Notes: generated by a model not told the origin, from the sequence alone. Shown: positions 16,424-26,737, counted from the stretch's first letter. The stretch is 64,000 nt of DNA from Hyphococcus flavus (GCF_028748065.1 NZ_CP118166.1:1751501-1815500), one strand, 5' to 3'. Translations and numbers: made by a program.

Positions 16424-19099
16424 CTACGCCGCCAGTTTACGGATGACATAATGCAGAATACCGCCATGACGGAAGTAATCGAGTTCGTCAGCCGTATCGA
16501 TCCGCACGAGCGCTTCGATTTTTTTCTCATCGCCGTTTGCGAACTTGATCGAAACAGGAATTGTTGAGCGCGGTTCGATGCTGTCGACGCCTTCGATGGT
16601 GACTTCTTCGTCGCCGGTGAGGCCTAATTCTTCCCAGCCTTCGCCATCCTTGAACTGCAACGGCATGACGCCCATGCCGATCAGGTTGGATCGGTGAATG
16701 CGTTCGAAGCTTTTGGCGATAACAGCGCGCACTCCGAGCAGGATTGTGCCCTTTGCCGCCCAGTCGCGAGAAGAGCCCGTGCCGTATTGTTCGCCAGCCA
16801 TAACAACCAGCGGCGTGCCGTTTTCCTTGTATTTCATGGCGGCGTTGTAGATCGGCATTTCTTCGCCGGTAGGCGTGAATTTCGTGACACCGCCTTCCGT
16901 GCCGGGCAGCATTTTATTCTTTATACGGATGTTTGCGAAAGTGCCGCGCATCATCACTTCGTGATTGCCTCGCCGCGAACCGTAAGAGTTAAACTCTTCA
17001 ACCGGCACCTGATGTGATTTCAGATATTCACCCGCCGGGCTGTCTTCTTTAATGGCGCCGGCGGGTGAGATGTGGTCCGTCGTTATGGATTCGCCGAACA
17101 GCGCCAGAACACGCGCGCTCTTGATGGGCTCCACGGCTTTTGGTTCTTTCGTCATGCCTTCGAAATAAGGCGGGTTCGCCACGTAAGTTGAGGTCGGCCA
17201 CTGATAGGTTTGTCCATCGCCAACATCAATCGCACGCCATTGGTCATCGCCTTTGAAAACGTCGGCATAGCGCGTTGCAAACATCTGCGCTGTCACATGC
17301 TCACGCACGACTTCGGCGATTTCCCTGTTAGTCGGCCAGATGTCTTTGAGGAAAACAAAATTCCCCTCGCTGTCTTCGCCAAGCGGATCCTTGGTAAGAT
17401 TGATGTTCATGGAGCCTGCGAGCGCGTAAGCCACAACCAGCGGCGGCGAGGCGAGGTAGTTAGCGCGCACGTCTTGGCTGACGCGGCCTTCGAAGTTGCG
17501 GTTGCCGGAAAGCACCGACGCCACAGCCAAGTCGTTTTCGTTGACGGCTTCGGAAATCGCTGGCGGCAGCGGGCCGGAGTTGCCAATGCAGGTTGTGCAG
17601 CCGTAACCGACGAGATTAAACCCGAGCGCATCAAGGTCATCTGTCAAACCGGCGGCGTCGAGATAATCAGTCACTACCTGAGACCCAGGCGCCAGTGATG
17701 TTTTCACCCATGGCTTAACAGCAAGCCCTCTGGCGCGGGCGTTGCGCGCGACGAGGCCAGCCGCGATCAGCACAGAAGGGTTGGAAGTGTTCGTACACGA
17801 CGTAATCGCCGCGATGGTGACGTCGCCATGACCGATGTCGAAACTTTCGCCTTTAACGGCGACGCGTTTGCCGGCTTCATCGGCTTTGCCGTATTCCTTG
17901 TCCAACGCGCTGGCGAACCCTTCCGGCGCCTCTGAAAGCAGTACGCGGTCCTGCGGGCGTTTCGGGCCGGCGAGGGACGGTACAACGCTTGTAAGGTCGA
18001 GTTCGAGCGTATCTGTGAATACCGGATCTGGCGTTCCTGCTTCGCGCCACATGCCTTGTTCCTTCGCGTAGGCTTCAACCAGCGCAATGCGGTCTTCTGA
18101 ACGGCCTGTGGCTTTAAGGTAGCGCAGTGTTTCATTATCGATCGGGAAAAAGCCGCATGTCGCGCCATATTCCGGCGCCATGTTGGCGATGGTCGCCTGG
18201 TCTTCAAGCGATAGGTGATCAAGCCCCGGTCCGAAGAACTCAACGAACTTGCCGACGACGCCTTTCTTGCGCAGCATTTCAACGACCGTCAGGACGAGGT
18301 CGGTCGCTGTCGCGCCCTCAGGCAGTTTGCCGGTCATTTTAAAGCCGATCACCTCGGGGATCAGCATGGAAACAGGCTGACCGAGCATGGCCGCTTCCGC
18401 CTCGATGCCGCCGACGCCCCATCCGAGTACGGACAGACCGTTGACCATGGTTGTATGACTGTCGGTGCCCACAAGCGTGTCAGGATAAGCGTAGGTCTCG
18501 CCTTTATGTTCGGCGGTCCATACAGTCTGCGCCAGATATTCAAGGTTTACCTGGTGACAGATGCCGGTGCCTGGCGGCACGACGCGGAAATTGTCAAACG
18601 CGCCTTGGCCCCATTTCAGGAACTTATACCGTTCGCCATTGCGTTCATATTCGCGGTCGACGTTCTTCTTAAACGAATCAGGACCGCCGAAATAATCGAC
18701 CATGACCGAGTGGTCGATGACGAGATCGACCGGCGCCAGCGGATTGATCTTTTCCGGGTCCTCGCCAAGCTTTTTCATGGCGTCGCGCATGGCGGCGAGA
18801 TCGACGACGGCGGGGACGCCAGTGAAATCCTGCATCAGCACCCGGGCCGGGCGATAGGCGATTTCGCGGGTCGATTTGCCCTCCTTCAGCCAGCCGGCAA
18901 ACGCCTTCACATCATCAACAGTGACGGAGCGATCATCTTCAAACCGGAGCAGGTTTTCGAGAAGCACTTTTAACGAAAAGGGCAGGCGTGAAATGTCGCC
19001 GATCTGCTTTTCGGCTTCCGCGAGGCTGTAATAGGCGTAGGTCGCGCCGCCGGCGGTGAGAGTCTTTTTCGTTTTCAGTGAATCGCGTCCAGGTATCAT
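16424..19099 (-). CDS. acnA: Aconitate hydratase A
   Basis: An 891-residue AcnA/IRP1-type aconitase catalysing citrate-isocitrate interconversion in the TCA cycle. Three cysteines for the 4Fe-4S cluster appear in [14 protein letters not shown] and [28 protein letters not shown] and [16 protein letters not shown] are substrate-binding signatures, the last in the C-terminal swivel domain. Full family length. The start [14 protein letters not shown] matches the family N-terminus. A conserved hairpin repeat sits just upstream (19116-19160) and ialB is divergent. Confidence 0.97.
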   Translation of the reverse strand: MIPGRDSLKTKKTLTAGGATYAYYSLAEAEKQIGDISRLPFSLKVLLENLLRFEDDRSVTVDDVKAFAGWLKEGKSTREIAYRPARVLMQDFTGVPAVVDLAAMRDAMKKLGEDPEKINPLAPVDLVIDHSVMVDYFGGPDSFKKNVDREYERNGERYKFLKWGQGAFDNFRVVPPGTGICHQVNLEYLAQTVWTAEHKGETYAYPDTLVGTDSHTTMVNGLSVLGWGVGGIEAEAAMLGQPVSMLIPEVIGFKMTGKLPEGATATDLVLTVVEMLRKKGVVGKFVEFFGPGLDHLSLEDQATIANMAPEYGATCGFFPIDNETLRYLKATGRSEDRIALVEAYAKEQGMWREAGTPDPVFTDTLELDLTSVVPSLAGPKRPQDRVLLSEAPEGFASALDKEYGKADEAGKRVAVKGESFDIGHGDVTIAAITSCTNTSNPSVLIAAGLVARNARARGLAVKPWVKTSLAPGSQVVTDYLDAAGLTDDLDALGFNLVGYGCTTCIGNSGPLPPAISEAVNENDLAVASVLSGNRNFEGRVSQDVRANYLASPPLVVAYALAGSMNINLTKDPLGEDSEGNFVFLKDIWPTNREIAEVVREHVTAQMFATRYADVFKGDDQWRAIDVGDGQTYQWPTSTYVANPPYFEGMTKEPKAVEPIKSARVLALFGESITTDHISPAGAIKEDSPAGEYLKSHQVPVEEFNSYGSRRGNHEVMMRGTFANIRIKNKMLPGTEGGVTKFTPTGEEMPIYNAAMKYKENGTPLVVMAGEQYGTGSSRDWAAKGTILLGVRAVIAKSFERIHRSNLIGMGVMPLQFKDGEGWEELGLTGDEEVTIEGVDSIEPRSTIPVSIKFANGDEKKIEALVRIDTADELDYFRHGGILHYVIRKLAA

Positions 19100-19115
19100 C
19101 TGGCTCCTCCGGGCT

Positions 19116-19160
19116 AAGCGTTTTTAGGAAAAGTGGAATCCGGTTTTCCGTAAAAAACGC
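19116..19160. repeat. Hairpin repeat with conserved GTGGAATCCGG loop, copy 1
   Basis: GCGTTTTT and GGAAAA on the left pair with TTTTCC and AAAAACGC on the right around the loop GTGGAATCCGG. The same loop with different but still complementary stems occurs at 26738-26783. It lies between acnA and ialB, within about 20 nt of the acnA start codon on the upstream side. Confidence 0.7.
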
Positions 19161-19382
19161 GATAAAACAAGAACCCAGAACCGCATCGCACATTATGATA
19201 AGCAACACGGTTCTGAAAAATCCGTGAAATTCCGGGCCGTTATGGCGCAAGGGCGGGTCACTGGCAATGCGGCAACGCATTCATTTCGCCGCCACGCTCG
19301 CGACAAATTTCGAACTATGATATGTGGCTTTCCGAAATCGCCTTTGTCCGTTTTGAAGACTGAATTAGGGAGCGTTGTTTCC

Positions 19383-19907
19383 ATGTCTCGTTCGACCTTA
19401 CCCGTTGTTCTCGCCGCCATTTCCGGCCTCGCCGTGACCGGCCTTTCGGTGACAGGCGCTGTCGCCCAGCAGCCCGAAGCCAAGGCGACCTTCCGGGACT
19501 GGAGCGTCTTCGTGCGCGAGGTTGACGGCGAAAAGATCTGCTTCGCAGCCACGGAGGCGACGGACAAGTCCCCGAAATCGGTCAATCACGGCGACATTTT
19601 CTTCCTGATTGCGACCTGGGCGTCGGGCGCGGCGTCGGAACAGCCGAGCCTGATGACGGGTTATGCGCTGAACGCCAAGCCTGAACCGACCCTGCGCATC
19701 GGTTCTGACAAATGGGACATGTATGTCTCCGAGAACGAGGCGTTCATCGAGGAGTCGGCGGAAGAAGACCGGCTTGTGCGCGCCATGCGCCGCGGCGCCG
19801 ACATGCGCATCTCGGCGCTCTCCCAGCGCGGCACGGCGACGAGTTACGTGATCTCGTTGCGCGGCGTTTCCGCGGCGCTCGATCGCGCCAAGGCGGAGTG
19901 CCAATAG
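19383..19907 (+). CDS. Invasion-associated locus B (IalB) family protein
   Basis: A 174-residue exported protein from ATG 19383, preceded by AGGGAG about 11 nt away. The signal peptide runs to AVAQQ (about residue 29). The mature domain shows the IalB pattern: FRDWSVFVREVDGEKICFAAT with a cysteine, GSDKWDMYVSENEAF, and RGVSAALDRAKAEC with the second cysteine, probably disulfide-bonded. In non-pathogens this family is a common periplasmic protein of unknown function. It ends in the terminator at 20006-20046, about 100 nt downstream. Confidence 0.88.
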   Translation: MSRSTLPVVLAAISGLAVTGLSVTGAVAQQPEAKATFRDWSVFVREVDGEKICFAATEATDKSPKSVNHGDIFFLIATWASGAASEQPSLMTGYALNAKPEPTLRIGSDKWDMYVSENEAFIEESAEEDRLVRAMRRGADMRISALSQRGTATSYVISLRGVSAALDRAKAECQ

Positions 19908-19999
19908 GATCAAGCGCGCGTTAGCGTATTGTTGTTCAAGAATGCTTGAGCAGCGGACCCCTCTCGCGTGAACGAAACGGCGCAGCCGTTGGGCCGTAG

Positions 20000-20176
20000 C
20001 CGAATGTTGTACAAAACCGGCGGCGCAGGTTTGTACAACTTTTTTTGTTGCCGACATCGCGCGTAGGATTGGCGCCGTGAATCGCCGGCGCGCATTTAAA
20101 ACTTCCGCACGATAGAATTTCAGTTTCATTCCACATGGCCGGCATCATAACCCGGCTCTAAAAGCTCGTGGATAAC
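20000..20176 (+). repeat. TTGTACAA hairpin element, copy B
   Basis: CCGAATGTTGTA opens the element, the hairpin closes with TTGTACAAC, GCATCATAA follows at 20142 and GTGGATAAC at 20168. Order and spacing match the minus-strand copy at 7318-7160 (the last interval is 26 versus 25 nt). It lies in the 536-nt gene-free interval 19908-20443, where I see no convincing gene; the remainder of that interval (20177-20443) shows only a small hairpin (CCACCG..CGGGTGG near 20320). Confidence 0.55.
20006..20046 (+). terminator. Rho-independent terminator downstream of ialB
   Basis: GTTGTACAAAACC pairs with GGTTTGTACAAC (one bulge) around a GC-rich 9-nt loop, followed by seven T. It is part of the repeated TTGTACAA element. 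Confidence 0.7.
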
Positions 20177-20443
20177 CTTCCACCAGTCGAACGGGGTTGG
20201 GGCCCCGCTCGACGGGAATATGCCTGTACGCCTTATGAGCCGCAACGTCAGGCGGAAGTTCGCGATAACAACTCTGCCTTGACGTGCGCCCATGTTGCGT
20301 GCGGCGTAACATCAAAAAGCCCACCGCCTTCTACGGGTGGTTAAATCTGGAGCAATTAGCAACGGCTGAGGTTGAACGCCCGCCTTGTAACAAAAACTGA
20401 GGGCAATCCGTGTCAGGTATGTGCAAGCTATTCGGAATGATGT

Positions 20444-21751
20444 TCATTCACTCTGAGCAGAGATCACAACGCCTTCTTTGATTACGAGATCAACATCCTC
20501 CAGCACGCGAATATCTTCTAGAGGGTTTCCTCGTACAGCAATAAAGTCTGCGTATTTTCCAACCTTAATCTCGCCGATATTTTCTTGCTGATTGAGCAAG
20601 TCGGCAGCAATAATTGTTGCGCTTCTGATTGCGTCGAGAGATGACATGCCAGCGTCAATCATAAGTTGAAATTGTTCTGCATTACGGCCATGAGGATAAA
20701 CACCTGCGTCAGTACCAAATGCGATCTTCACTCCTGCTTCATAAGTCTTTTTGAAAAGCATAGTGATGGCGTCATATTCTTCATTATTGGTGCGACCAAG
20801 ATTCTTATCATCGTAATTTTGATTGCGTTCAATCAGGTCGAAACGAGCTGATAGTAAATCAAGAACGGCATAGGTGTCGTTTTTGCGCATCAAGCGAATG
20901 GTCTCATCATCAATCATTGATGCGTGTTCTATCGAGGTCACGCCCGCGCGTACTGCATTCTTGATGCCATCCGCCCCATGAGCATGTGCGGCGACAGTAA
21001 GGCCGTGCTTTCGCGATTCATTGACGATAACGCGCAACTCTTCAACAGAGTAAGAGGCAGCGCCAGGGATTGTACCGTGTGTTCCATAGCCGCCGGTTGC
21101 TGCGACCTTGATAAGATCCACCTTGTTTCTGACGTGCGTTCTTACAGCTTTTCTAACTTCATCGGCGCCATCCGCGATAGCATGTGCGTTCGTTTGGATC
21201 TCATGTTCGGGCGCCATCCAGTTGCCCCAGGAGCCGTGACCACCAGTCATCGTAACCATTTGGCCGCTTACAAACATGCGCGGTCCTTCTACCCAACCCC
21301 TGGAGATAGAATCACGTAATGCAACATCACAATAAAATGGCGATGATACGTCTCGAACTGTCGTAAATCCGGCGCGTAGTGTCTTTTTGGCGTTGAGTGC
21401 TCCCACAATGCCGAACGTTGCTGCGGGCAATGACCAGTGATCGAAGTCAGCCCCCAGATGCGAGTTGTCGCAAAGGTGCGTATGCGCATCGATCAAACCC
21501 GGGAGAACCGTGTATCCTGACAGGTCCAGAAAATCACCTTCTATAGCGTCTTTAGGGCCATTTTTAATTGCTGAAATACGACCGCCGGTTATCTCGATGA
21601 TTGCGTTGGTTTTGAGTTCACCAGATAGAACATCGAGGTATGTCTCTACGAATACCTTTTCGAGGTGAAGGTGCGGTGCAACAGTATCCTTTGCCAGGAG
21701 CGGTGCTGGCAGGGAGATGAGAAAACTGAAAAAAAATCCCCTTAGAATCAC
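20444..21751 (-). CDS. Secreted amidohydrolase (imidazolonepropionase/Xaa-Pro dipeptidase-like)
   Basis: A 435-residue metal-dependent amidohydrolase with signal peptide MILRGFFFSFLISLPAPLLA. Metal ligands are visible: LIDAHTHLCD (first His pair), VDLIKVAATGG (carboxylated lysine), VAAHAHGADG and SIEHASMID (histidines), and AFGTDAGVYPHG (aspartate). The C-terminal GKYADFIAVRGNPLEDI returns to the composite beta domain. Members act on prolyl-dipeptides, imidazolones or related amides; the substrate cannot be read from sequence. Lower GC than its neighbours. Exported, probably periplasmic. Confidence 0.9.
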   Translation of the reverse strand: MILRGFFFSFLISLPAPLLAKDTVAPHLHLEKVFVETYLDVLSGELKTNAIIEITGGRISAIKNGPKDAIEGDFLDLSGYTVLPGLIDAHTHLCDNSHLGADFDHWSLPAATFGIVGALNAKKTLRAGFTTVRDVSSPFYCDVALRDSISRGWVEGPRMFVSGQMVTMTGGHGSWGNWMAPEHEIQTNAHAIADGADEVRKAVRTHVRNKVDLIKVAATGGYGTHGTIPGAASYSVEELRVIVNESRKHGLTVAAHAHGADGIKNAVRAGVTSIEHASMIDDETIRLMRKNDTYAVLDLLSARFDLIERNQNYDDKNLGRTNNEEYDAITMLFKKTYEAGVKIAFGTDAGVYPHGRNAEQFQLMIDAGMSSLDAIRSATIIAADLLNQQENIGEIKVGKYADFIAVRGNPLEDIRVLEDVDLVIKEGVVISAQSE

Positions 21752-21851
21752 TTTAGCGCCTCCCTAAAGATGAGACTAATACCATAATAACTGTTCCGGC
21801 TAAAAGCTGGGTTTTAAGTTTAAACTTTAGCATTCAAAGCGATAGTAAAAG

Positions 21852-23225
21852 CTACACTTCCGGCACGAACTTCTCGCGCATCGTAACCAGTTCTTCCGAA
21901 ATGGTCGGATGTAGAGCGACCGTGTCGTCGAAGTCCTTTTTCTTGAGGCCAGCTTTGACGGCGATGGCGACGCACTGGATCATTTCCGCCGCATCCTCGC
22001 CGACGATGTGACAGCCAAGCACGCGATCTGTATCGCCGTCGACGACGAGCTTCATCATCACGCGTTCTTCCGATCCGGTCAGAATATGCTTCATGGAGCG
22101 GAAATTGGTCTTGTAGATATCGACATTCTTGAATTCATGGCGCGCTTCATGTTCGGCGTAACCGACGGATCCAACCGGCGGCTGAGAGAAGACAGCCTTT
22201 GGAATAAACCGGTAATCGGTCTTGGTCGGGTTGTTGTTGTAATAGGTCTCGGCAAACGCTGCGCCCTCCCGAATGGCGACGGGCGTCAGGTTCACGCGGT
22301 CGGTCACGTCACCCACGGCGAAAATATTCTCGACCGATGATTGCGAGTTGTCGTCCACTTTGACGGCGCCGTTCTTGTCGAGTTCGACGCCAACCTTCTC
22401 AAGGCCAAGGCCGTTGGTCGCCGGTTTCCTGCCCACGGCCCAGAACACGAGCCCTGTATCCACATGCTCGCCGTTAGACAGGTGCACACGTTTTTGATCG
22501 CCGCCAATGTCCTCGATCCTGTCGAAAATCGTTTGCGTGATGACGCGAATGCCCTGGCGTTGCAGTTCAGTATGAACCTGCACGGAAACGTCAGCATCGA
22601 AGTAGCGCAAAATATCTTCGCCGCGATAAACGAGGCAGACATCGCAGCCGAGACCTTTAAAGATGCAGGCGAATTCAATGGCGATGTATCCGCCGCCGGC
22701 GACAACCACATGTTTCGGCAGCTTTTCCAGATGAAACGCTTCGTTGGACGTAATGCCGAGATCGTGGCCCGGCACCGATTCATCGACCCATGGCGCGCCG
22801 CCCGTGGCGATCAGGATGCGTTCCGCCGTGACGTCGCGATTTTCCGCTTCCAGGTGAACGGTGTGGGCGTCTTTCAGCGTTGCCCGCGACTGAAAAATAT
22901 CCGCGCCGGCGTTTTTGAGGTTGCGAATGTAAATGCCGTTTAGGCGGTCGATTTCATTGTCCTTGTTTTCAATGAGTTTCGCCCAGTCGAATGAGACGGT
23001 CTCCGCCGACCAGCCGTAGCCTTTGGCGTGATGAAATCCGTGACCGTATTCGCTGGCGTAGACGAGATATTTTTTCGGTACGCAGCCTCTGATGACGCAG
23101 GTGCCGCCGACGCGATACTCCTCCGCCACGCCGACTTTTGCGCCGTAACTCGATGCGAGCCGCGATGCGCGCACGCCGCCGGAACCGGCGCCAATGGTGA
23201 AAAGGTCGTAGTCGTACTTGGTCAT
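21852..23225 (-). CDS. gor: Glutathione-disulfide reductase
   Basis: A 457-residue FAD/NADPH disulfide reductase. TIGAGSGGVRASRLA is the FAD-binding motif, GGTCVIRGCVPKK the redox-active disulfide, VVAGGGYIAIEFACIFKGLG the NAD(P)H motif, FAVGDVTDRVNLTPVA the second FAD site and LHPTISEELVTM the C-terminal histidine-glutamate pair. GRKPATNGLGLEKVG is typical for glutathione reductase instead of lipoamide dehydrogenase. Cytoplasmic thiol homeostasis. Starts 9 nt after the preceding hypothetical gene, in the run glmU-rpiA-hypothetical-gor. Confidence 0.95.
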   Translation of the reverse strand: MTKYDYDLFTIGAGSGGVRASRLASSYGAKVGVAEEYRVGGTCVIRGCVPKKYLVYASEYGHGFHHAKGYGWSAETVSFDWAKLIENKDNEIDRLNGIYIRNLKNAGADIFQSRATLKDAHTVHLEAENRDVTAERILIATGGAPWVDESVPGHDLGITSNEAFHLEKLPKHVVVAGGGYIAIEFACIFKGLGCDVCLVYRGEDILRYFDADVSVQVHTELQRQGIRVITQTIFDRIEDIGGDQKRVHLSNGEHVDTGLVFWAVGRKPATNGLGLEKVGVELDKNGAVKVDDNSQSSVENIFAVGDVTDRVNLTPVAIREGAAFAETYYNNNPTKTDYRFIPKAVFSQPPVGSVGYAEHEARHEFKNVDIYKTNFRSMKHILTGSEERVMMKLVVDGDTDRVLGCHIVGEDAAEMIQCVAIAVKAGLKKKDFDDTVALHPTISEELVTMREKFVPEV

Positions 23226-23234
23226 GTGGCGCTC

Positions 23235-23765
23235 TTATTTGTCAGGAATCTTGCTGTCGGGCACAAAGCCGATGCCGGTTGAGAAGCGCTTATCATTGAA
23301 CTCAAGCACTTCCAGTTGAAAGGTGTTCAAAAATTCGCGATAGACCGCCTCGAATACCGGCTCCAGTTTTCCCTCATAATCGAGCGCGATGCGTATCATC
23401 GGCTGTTGCGCCACGAAGACGTCGAAACTGTCGCCGGTCACTTCGATTGAGAGCGCGGTTCTGAGCCAGAGCGAGCCGGAATCCTCGAAGTTCTTCACTG
23501 TCAATGCGATGCCGAACTGCACAGGCTCAAGAACGATCACCGGGCGGTGGCGATAGCTGAATGCATCCTCGCCATAATCCTTGCGCGGGTCGAACTCGCC
23601 AATGGGCGGCACGGCGGTGACGCATTCAGGGCTGCATTCTAGGTAGGCGGGCAGGCCTTTGATGACGGCATCGCCAAACCCTTTGCAGCGCAGGAGGTTT
23701 TCAAACGCCGCCGCGCCGTAGGTTTTGATGGCTTCCTGAAGTTTTTGAAAACGCGTCTGCGACAT
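23235..23765 (-). CDS. Conserved-looking hypothetical protein
   Basis: A 176-residue soluble protein without signal peptide or membrane segment. I do not recognise a named domain. Visible features are an N-terminal helical part with ENLLRCKGFGDAVIKGLPAYLECSP-type cysteines and a beta-rich second half (VIVLEPVQFGIALTV, SFDVFVAQQP). Sitting 9 nt before gor and 83 nt after rpiA on the same strand, it appears to belong to the same operon, which makes a metabolic or redox role conceivable but unproven. Confidence 0.75.
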   Translation of the reverse strand: MSQTRFQKLQEAIKTYGAAAFENLLRCKGFGDAVIKGLPAYLECSPECVTAVPPIGEFDPRKDYGEDAFSYRHRPVIVLEPVQFGIALTVKNFEDSGSLWLRTALSIEVTGDSFDVFVAQQPMIRIALDYEGKLEPVFEAVYREFLNTFQLEVLEFNDKRFSTGIGFVPDSKIPDK

Positions 23766-23848
23766 GATAGCCTTATCTTTGCTGTGTTGGCGGTCAGGCT
23801 AACGCGCAAAATCAAATTGCGCAAAGAGGACGCGACGAGGGGACGCCG

Positions 23849-24544
23849 CTAAAGCGTACTAACAGAGACGCCGTCTTCGTCGCCATAGATGATCATGTCG
23901 GTCATGCCGCAAAAAAGGCCGCATTCAAGAACGCCGGGAATAGCGTTCAGCGCTTTTTCAAGCCGGGCGGGATCGTTAATGCGCTCAAGCGAACAATCGA
24001 TGATCAGATTGCCGCCGTCTGTTTTGACGGAATTACCGTCTATGGAACGTAGTTCCAGCTTCGCATTTTGAAATCCTTGCTCGACAAGGGTGCGGCGCAT
24101 CGCGGCGACGGTCAGCGCCCAACCATAGGGTGAAATCTCAACGGGCAGGGGAAAAGCGCCAAGGGCCGTGACGCGTTTTGACTTGTCGGCGATGACGATA
24201 AATTTTTTCGCAGCGTAAGCCACGACTTTTTCACGTAACAGCGCTGCACCGCCGCCCTTGATAAGGTTGTGTTGCGGGTCCGCTTCATCGGCGCCGTCGA
24301 CAGCAAGATCGATGACAGTTGTCTCATGCGGTTCGATGATTTCAACGCCGAGGCTTTCGGCCTGGCGGCGTGTCGCCTCGGAAGTTGGCACTCCTTTCAG
24401 TGGCCAGCCCTCGGCCACGCGCGCGCCGATAATATCGACGAAATGCGCAGCAGTGGAACCAGTGCCGAGACCCAGCGTCATGCCACGCTCAACATGTTTC
24501 GCTGCTTCCTCCGCCGCGAGGCGTTTGCCGCGATCTTTATCCAT
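23849..24544 (-). CDS. rpiA: Ribose-5-phosphate isomerase A
   Basis: A 231-residue RpiA that interconverts ribose-5-phosphate and ribulose-5-phosphate in the pentose phosphate pathway. LGLGTGSTAAHF forms the phosphate site, AVDGADEADPQHNLIKGGG holds the catalytic acidic residues, and REKVVAYAAKKFIVIADKSK the active-site lysines. Length is normal. Starts 8 nt after the glmU stop. Confidence 0.97.
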   Translation of the reverse strand: MDKDRGKRLAAEEAAKHVERGMTLGLGTGSTAAHFVDIIGARVAEGWPLKGVPTSEATRRQAESLGVEIIEPHETTVIDLAVDGADEADPQHNLIKGGGAALLREKVVAYAAKKFIVIADKSKRVTALGAFPLPVEISPYGWALTVAAMRRTLVEQGFQNAKLELRSIDGNSVKTDGGNLIIDCSLERINDPARLEKALNAIPGVLECGLFCGMTDMIIYGDEDGVSVSTL

Positions 24545-24552
24545 GGGAATGC

Positions 24553-25899
24553 CTACTTCTTTTTTTCCTGAGATTTCCGGAATCGCGCCGCCCAGCCCTT
24601 GATGGCGGTCTGCTTTGCACGCGAGACGGCGAGATCATCCGGCTCGATATTCTTTGTAATGACGGAACCGGACCCTACATAGGCGCCGTCGCCAATGGTG
24701 ACGGGCGCCACGAGCGCGGAATTCGAGCCGATGAACGCGCCTTTGCCGATGACGGTCTTATGCTTTGCGTAGCCGTCGTAATTGCAGGTGATGGTTCCAG
24801 CGCCGATATTCGCTTCCGCCCCCACTTCCGCGTCGCCGATATAGGTAAGGTGCGAGACTTTGGCGCCGTCGCCGATGACAGCCTTTTTTATTTCAACAAA
24901 GTTGCCGACTTTTGATCCGGTTTTGAGTTCCGCGCCGGGGCGCAGCCGTGCAAACGGTCCGGCGCTGGCGTGTGCGGCAACGCTTGCCCCTTCCACATGA
25001 GAAAACGGTTTGATTTCAGCGTTGTCGGCAATGGTAACGCCCGGACCGAAAACGACGTGCTGACCGATAAGCACGTCTTTGCCGAGCGTTGTATCCCATG
25101 AAAAATAGACGGTAGACGGGTCGGCGAGTGTTGCGCCATTTTCCATGGCGGCGACGCGCATGCGGTCCTGAAATACCGCCTCCGCCTCGGCGAGTTCGAC
25201 ACGGGAATTGACGCCGAGCACTTCGTCTTCGTCGGCTTCGATGACGGCGCAGGTTTTTCCGTCCGCACGGGCGATAGCGACGATGTCGGTCAAATAATAT
25301 TCGCCTTTGGCGTTTTTGTTATCGATGTCTTTGAGGCGCGCCTGCAGGAACGCAGCATCGATCGCCATGACGCCGGAATTGCAAAGCGTGATATCGAGTT
25401 CTTCGGGACTGGCGTCTTTTGCCTCAACGATTGCGGCAAGGGCGCCGTCTGCGTCGAGTTTTAACCGGCCATAGGCGCCAGGTTCAAAAGGTGAAAACCC
25501 CAGCACCGCGACAGCAGCGCCCTTGGAAACCTCATCCGCTAGCGCGCGCAATGTTTCCGGTGTTACCAGTGGCGTGTCAGCGTAAAGAATAAGAACAGCG
25601 CCTGAAAAACCTTTGAGCGACGGCAACGCCTGCATCACCGCGTGACCGGTGCCTTGCGGCGGCGCCTGTACGGCGACGTCAATCTTTTTGTCGATTGATT
25701 TGGCGAATTCGCCAACCTGTGGCGCATGATCGCCAATAACAACGCCCATGCGGACGGGCTTCAGTTCATCCGTTGCATCGATGACATGAGCGATCATGGC
25801 CCTGCCGCCAATTTCATGCATCACTTTCGGCAGGGAGGATTTCATGCGCGTCCCATGACCGGCGGCAAGGATAATTGCAGCGATTGGTGTCTCAGTCAT
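24553..25899 (-). CDS. glmU: Bifunctional GlmU (acetyltransferase/uridyltransferase)
   Basis: A 448-residue enzyme making UDP-N-acetylglucosamine for peptidoglycan and LPS. The N-terminal uridyltransferase shows AAGHGTRMKSSLPKVMHEI and LYADTPLVT; the C-terminal half is a left-handed beta helix with hexapeptide repeats (VIGDGAKVSHLTYIGD, NIGAGTITCNYDGYAKH with the CoA-site block). Last residues KKK-rich. First gene of the glmU-rpiA-hypothetical-gor run, divergent from gph. Confidence 0.97.
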   Translation of the reverse strand: MTETPIAAIILAAGHGTRMKSSLPKVMHEIGGRAMIAHVIDATDELKPVRMGVVIGDHAPQVGEFAKSIDKKIDVAVQAPPQGTGHAVMQALPSLKGFSGAVLILYADTPLVTPETLRALADEVSKGAAVAVLGFSPFEPGAYGRLKLDADGALAAIVEAKDASPEELDITLCNSGVMAIDAAFLQARLKDIDNKNAKGEYYLTDIVAIARADGKTCAVIEADEDEVLGVNSRVELAEAEAVFQDRMRVAAMENGATLADPSTVYFSWDTTLGKDVLIGQHVVFGPGVTIADNAEIKPFSHVEGASVAAHASAGPFARLRPGAELKTGSKVGNFVEIKKAVIGDGAKVSHLTYIGDAEVGAEANIGAGTITCNYDGYAKHKTVIGKGAFIGSNSALVAPVTIGDGAYVGSGSVITKNIEPDDLAVSRAKQTAIKGWAARFRKSQEKKK

Positions 25900-26047
25900 A
25901 ATATGGCAATGCTTCCAGTATCAGGTACAAACATTCACTTCCGTCTATCATGGAAATATCAAACGGGCCTATGTCTCTTTGCGAACCATCTGGCGCGATT
26001 CGCGTCAATCTGAACTCAGCATGTTTTATCAGGATTTGGGCGGCGTA

Positions 26048-26737
26048 ATGGCGGAACAGCGCGATAACGACCTGGCGGGGGCGGCGGTTTTATTCGATCT
26101 TGACGGGACGCTGGTCGATACGGCTGAGGACCTGGCCGCATCAATGAACCATGCGATGCAATCAGCCGGGCTCGCGCCGGTTGCGGCGGAGAGCGTGCGC
26201 CATCTGGTTGGGCATGGCGCGCGACGGATGCTGATGCGCGGTTACGAGTTGTCGGTTGACCGGACGCCTGACGACCAGGAACTGGATGACGCGCTGGCGT
26301 TATTCCTGGAGCATTATGAGGCAAATATCGCTGTCCATTCGCGGCCATTCGATGGCGCGGTGGAAATGATCGAAGCGCTAAGGGCGCGCGGCGCGCGCAT
26401 GGCGATTTGCACCAACAAGCGGGAAGCTATGGCCAGGCTGCTCATGGAAACGCTAGGTTTCACCAAACTTTTTGAAACGATTGTCGGCGCAGACACGGCG
26501 TCTGCCGCGAAACCGGACGCCGCGCCGGTTCAGTTATGTCTGCAGCGGACGAACGCTGACCGGGCAGCTTTCATCGGCGACAGCGATACCGACATCAAGG
26601 CTGCAAGCGCTGCGGGTCTGCCTTGCTTTGTCGCTGATTTTGGATACGGCCCGCTAACCCTGCAGGATCAAACCGCCGGTATATTTTCCAGCTACGCGGA
26701 TCTATCTCCGCTTCTCGAGGAAAGTTTGCGCGACTAA
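26048..26737 (+). CDS. gph: Phosphoglycolate phosphatase-like HAD hydrolase
   Basis: About 229 residues from ATG 26048; an upstream in-frame ATG at 26021 would add nine. The HAD motifs are all present: I, VLFDLDGTLVDT; II, ICTNK; III, lysine in SAAKPDAAP; IV, FIGDSDTDIKAA. The cap domain and motif layout match Gph, which removes phosphate from 2-phosphoglycolate, though other HAD phosphatases of this size look similar. Cytoplasmic, divergent from glmU. A bipartite hairpin repeat follows directly after the stop. Confidence 0.88.
   Translation: MAEQRDNDLAGAAVLFDLDGTLVDTAEDLAASMNHAMQSAGLAPVAAESVRHLVGHGARRMLMRGYELSVDRTPDDQELDDALALFLEHYEANIAVHSRPFDGAVEMIEALRARGARMAICTNKREAMARLLMETLGFTKLFETIVGADTASAAKPDAAPVQLCLQRTNADRAAFIGDSDTDIKAASAAGLPCFVADFGYGPLTLQDQTAGIFSSYADLSPLLEESLRD

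Noticed and set aside
19936-20148. Short minus-strand frames in the 19.9-20.4 kb gap
   Set aside because: They lie on the TTGTACAA hairpin element, have no ribosome-binding site and share only residues dictated by the palindrome with the 7.2-kb copy.
26021-26047. Longer gph start
   Set aside because: The extra nine residues do not precede any family feature and lack a ribosome-binding site; kept as an alternative only.
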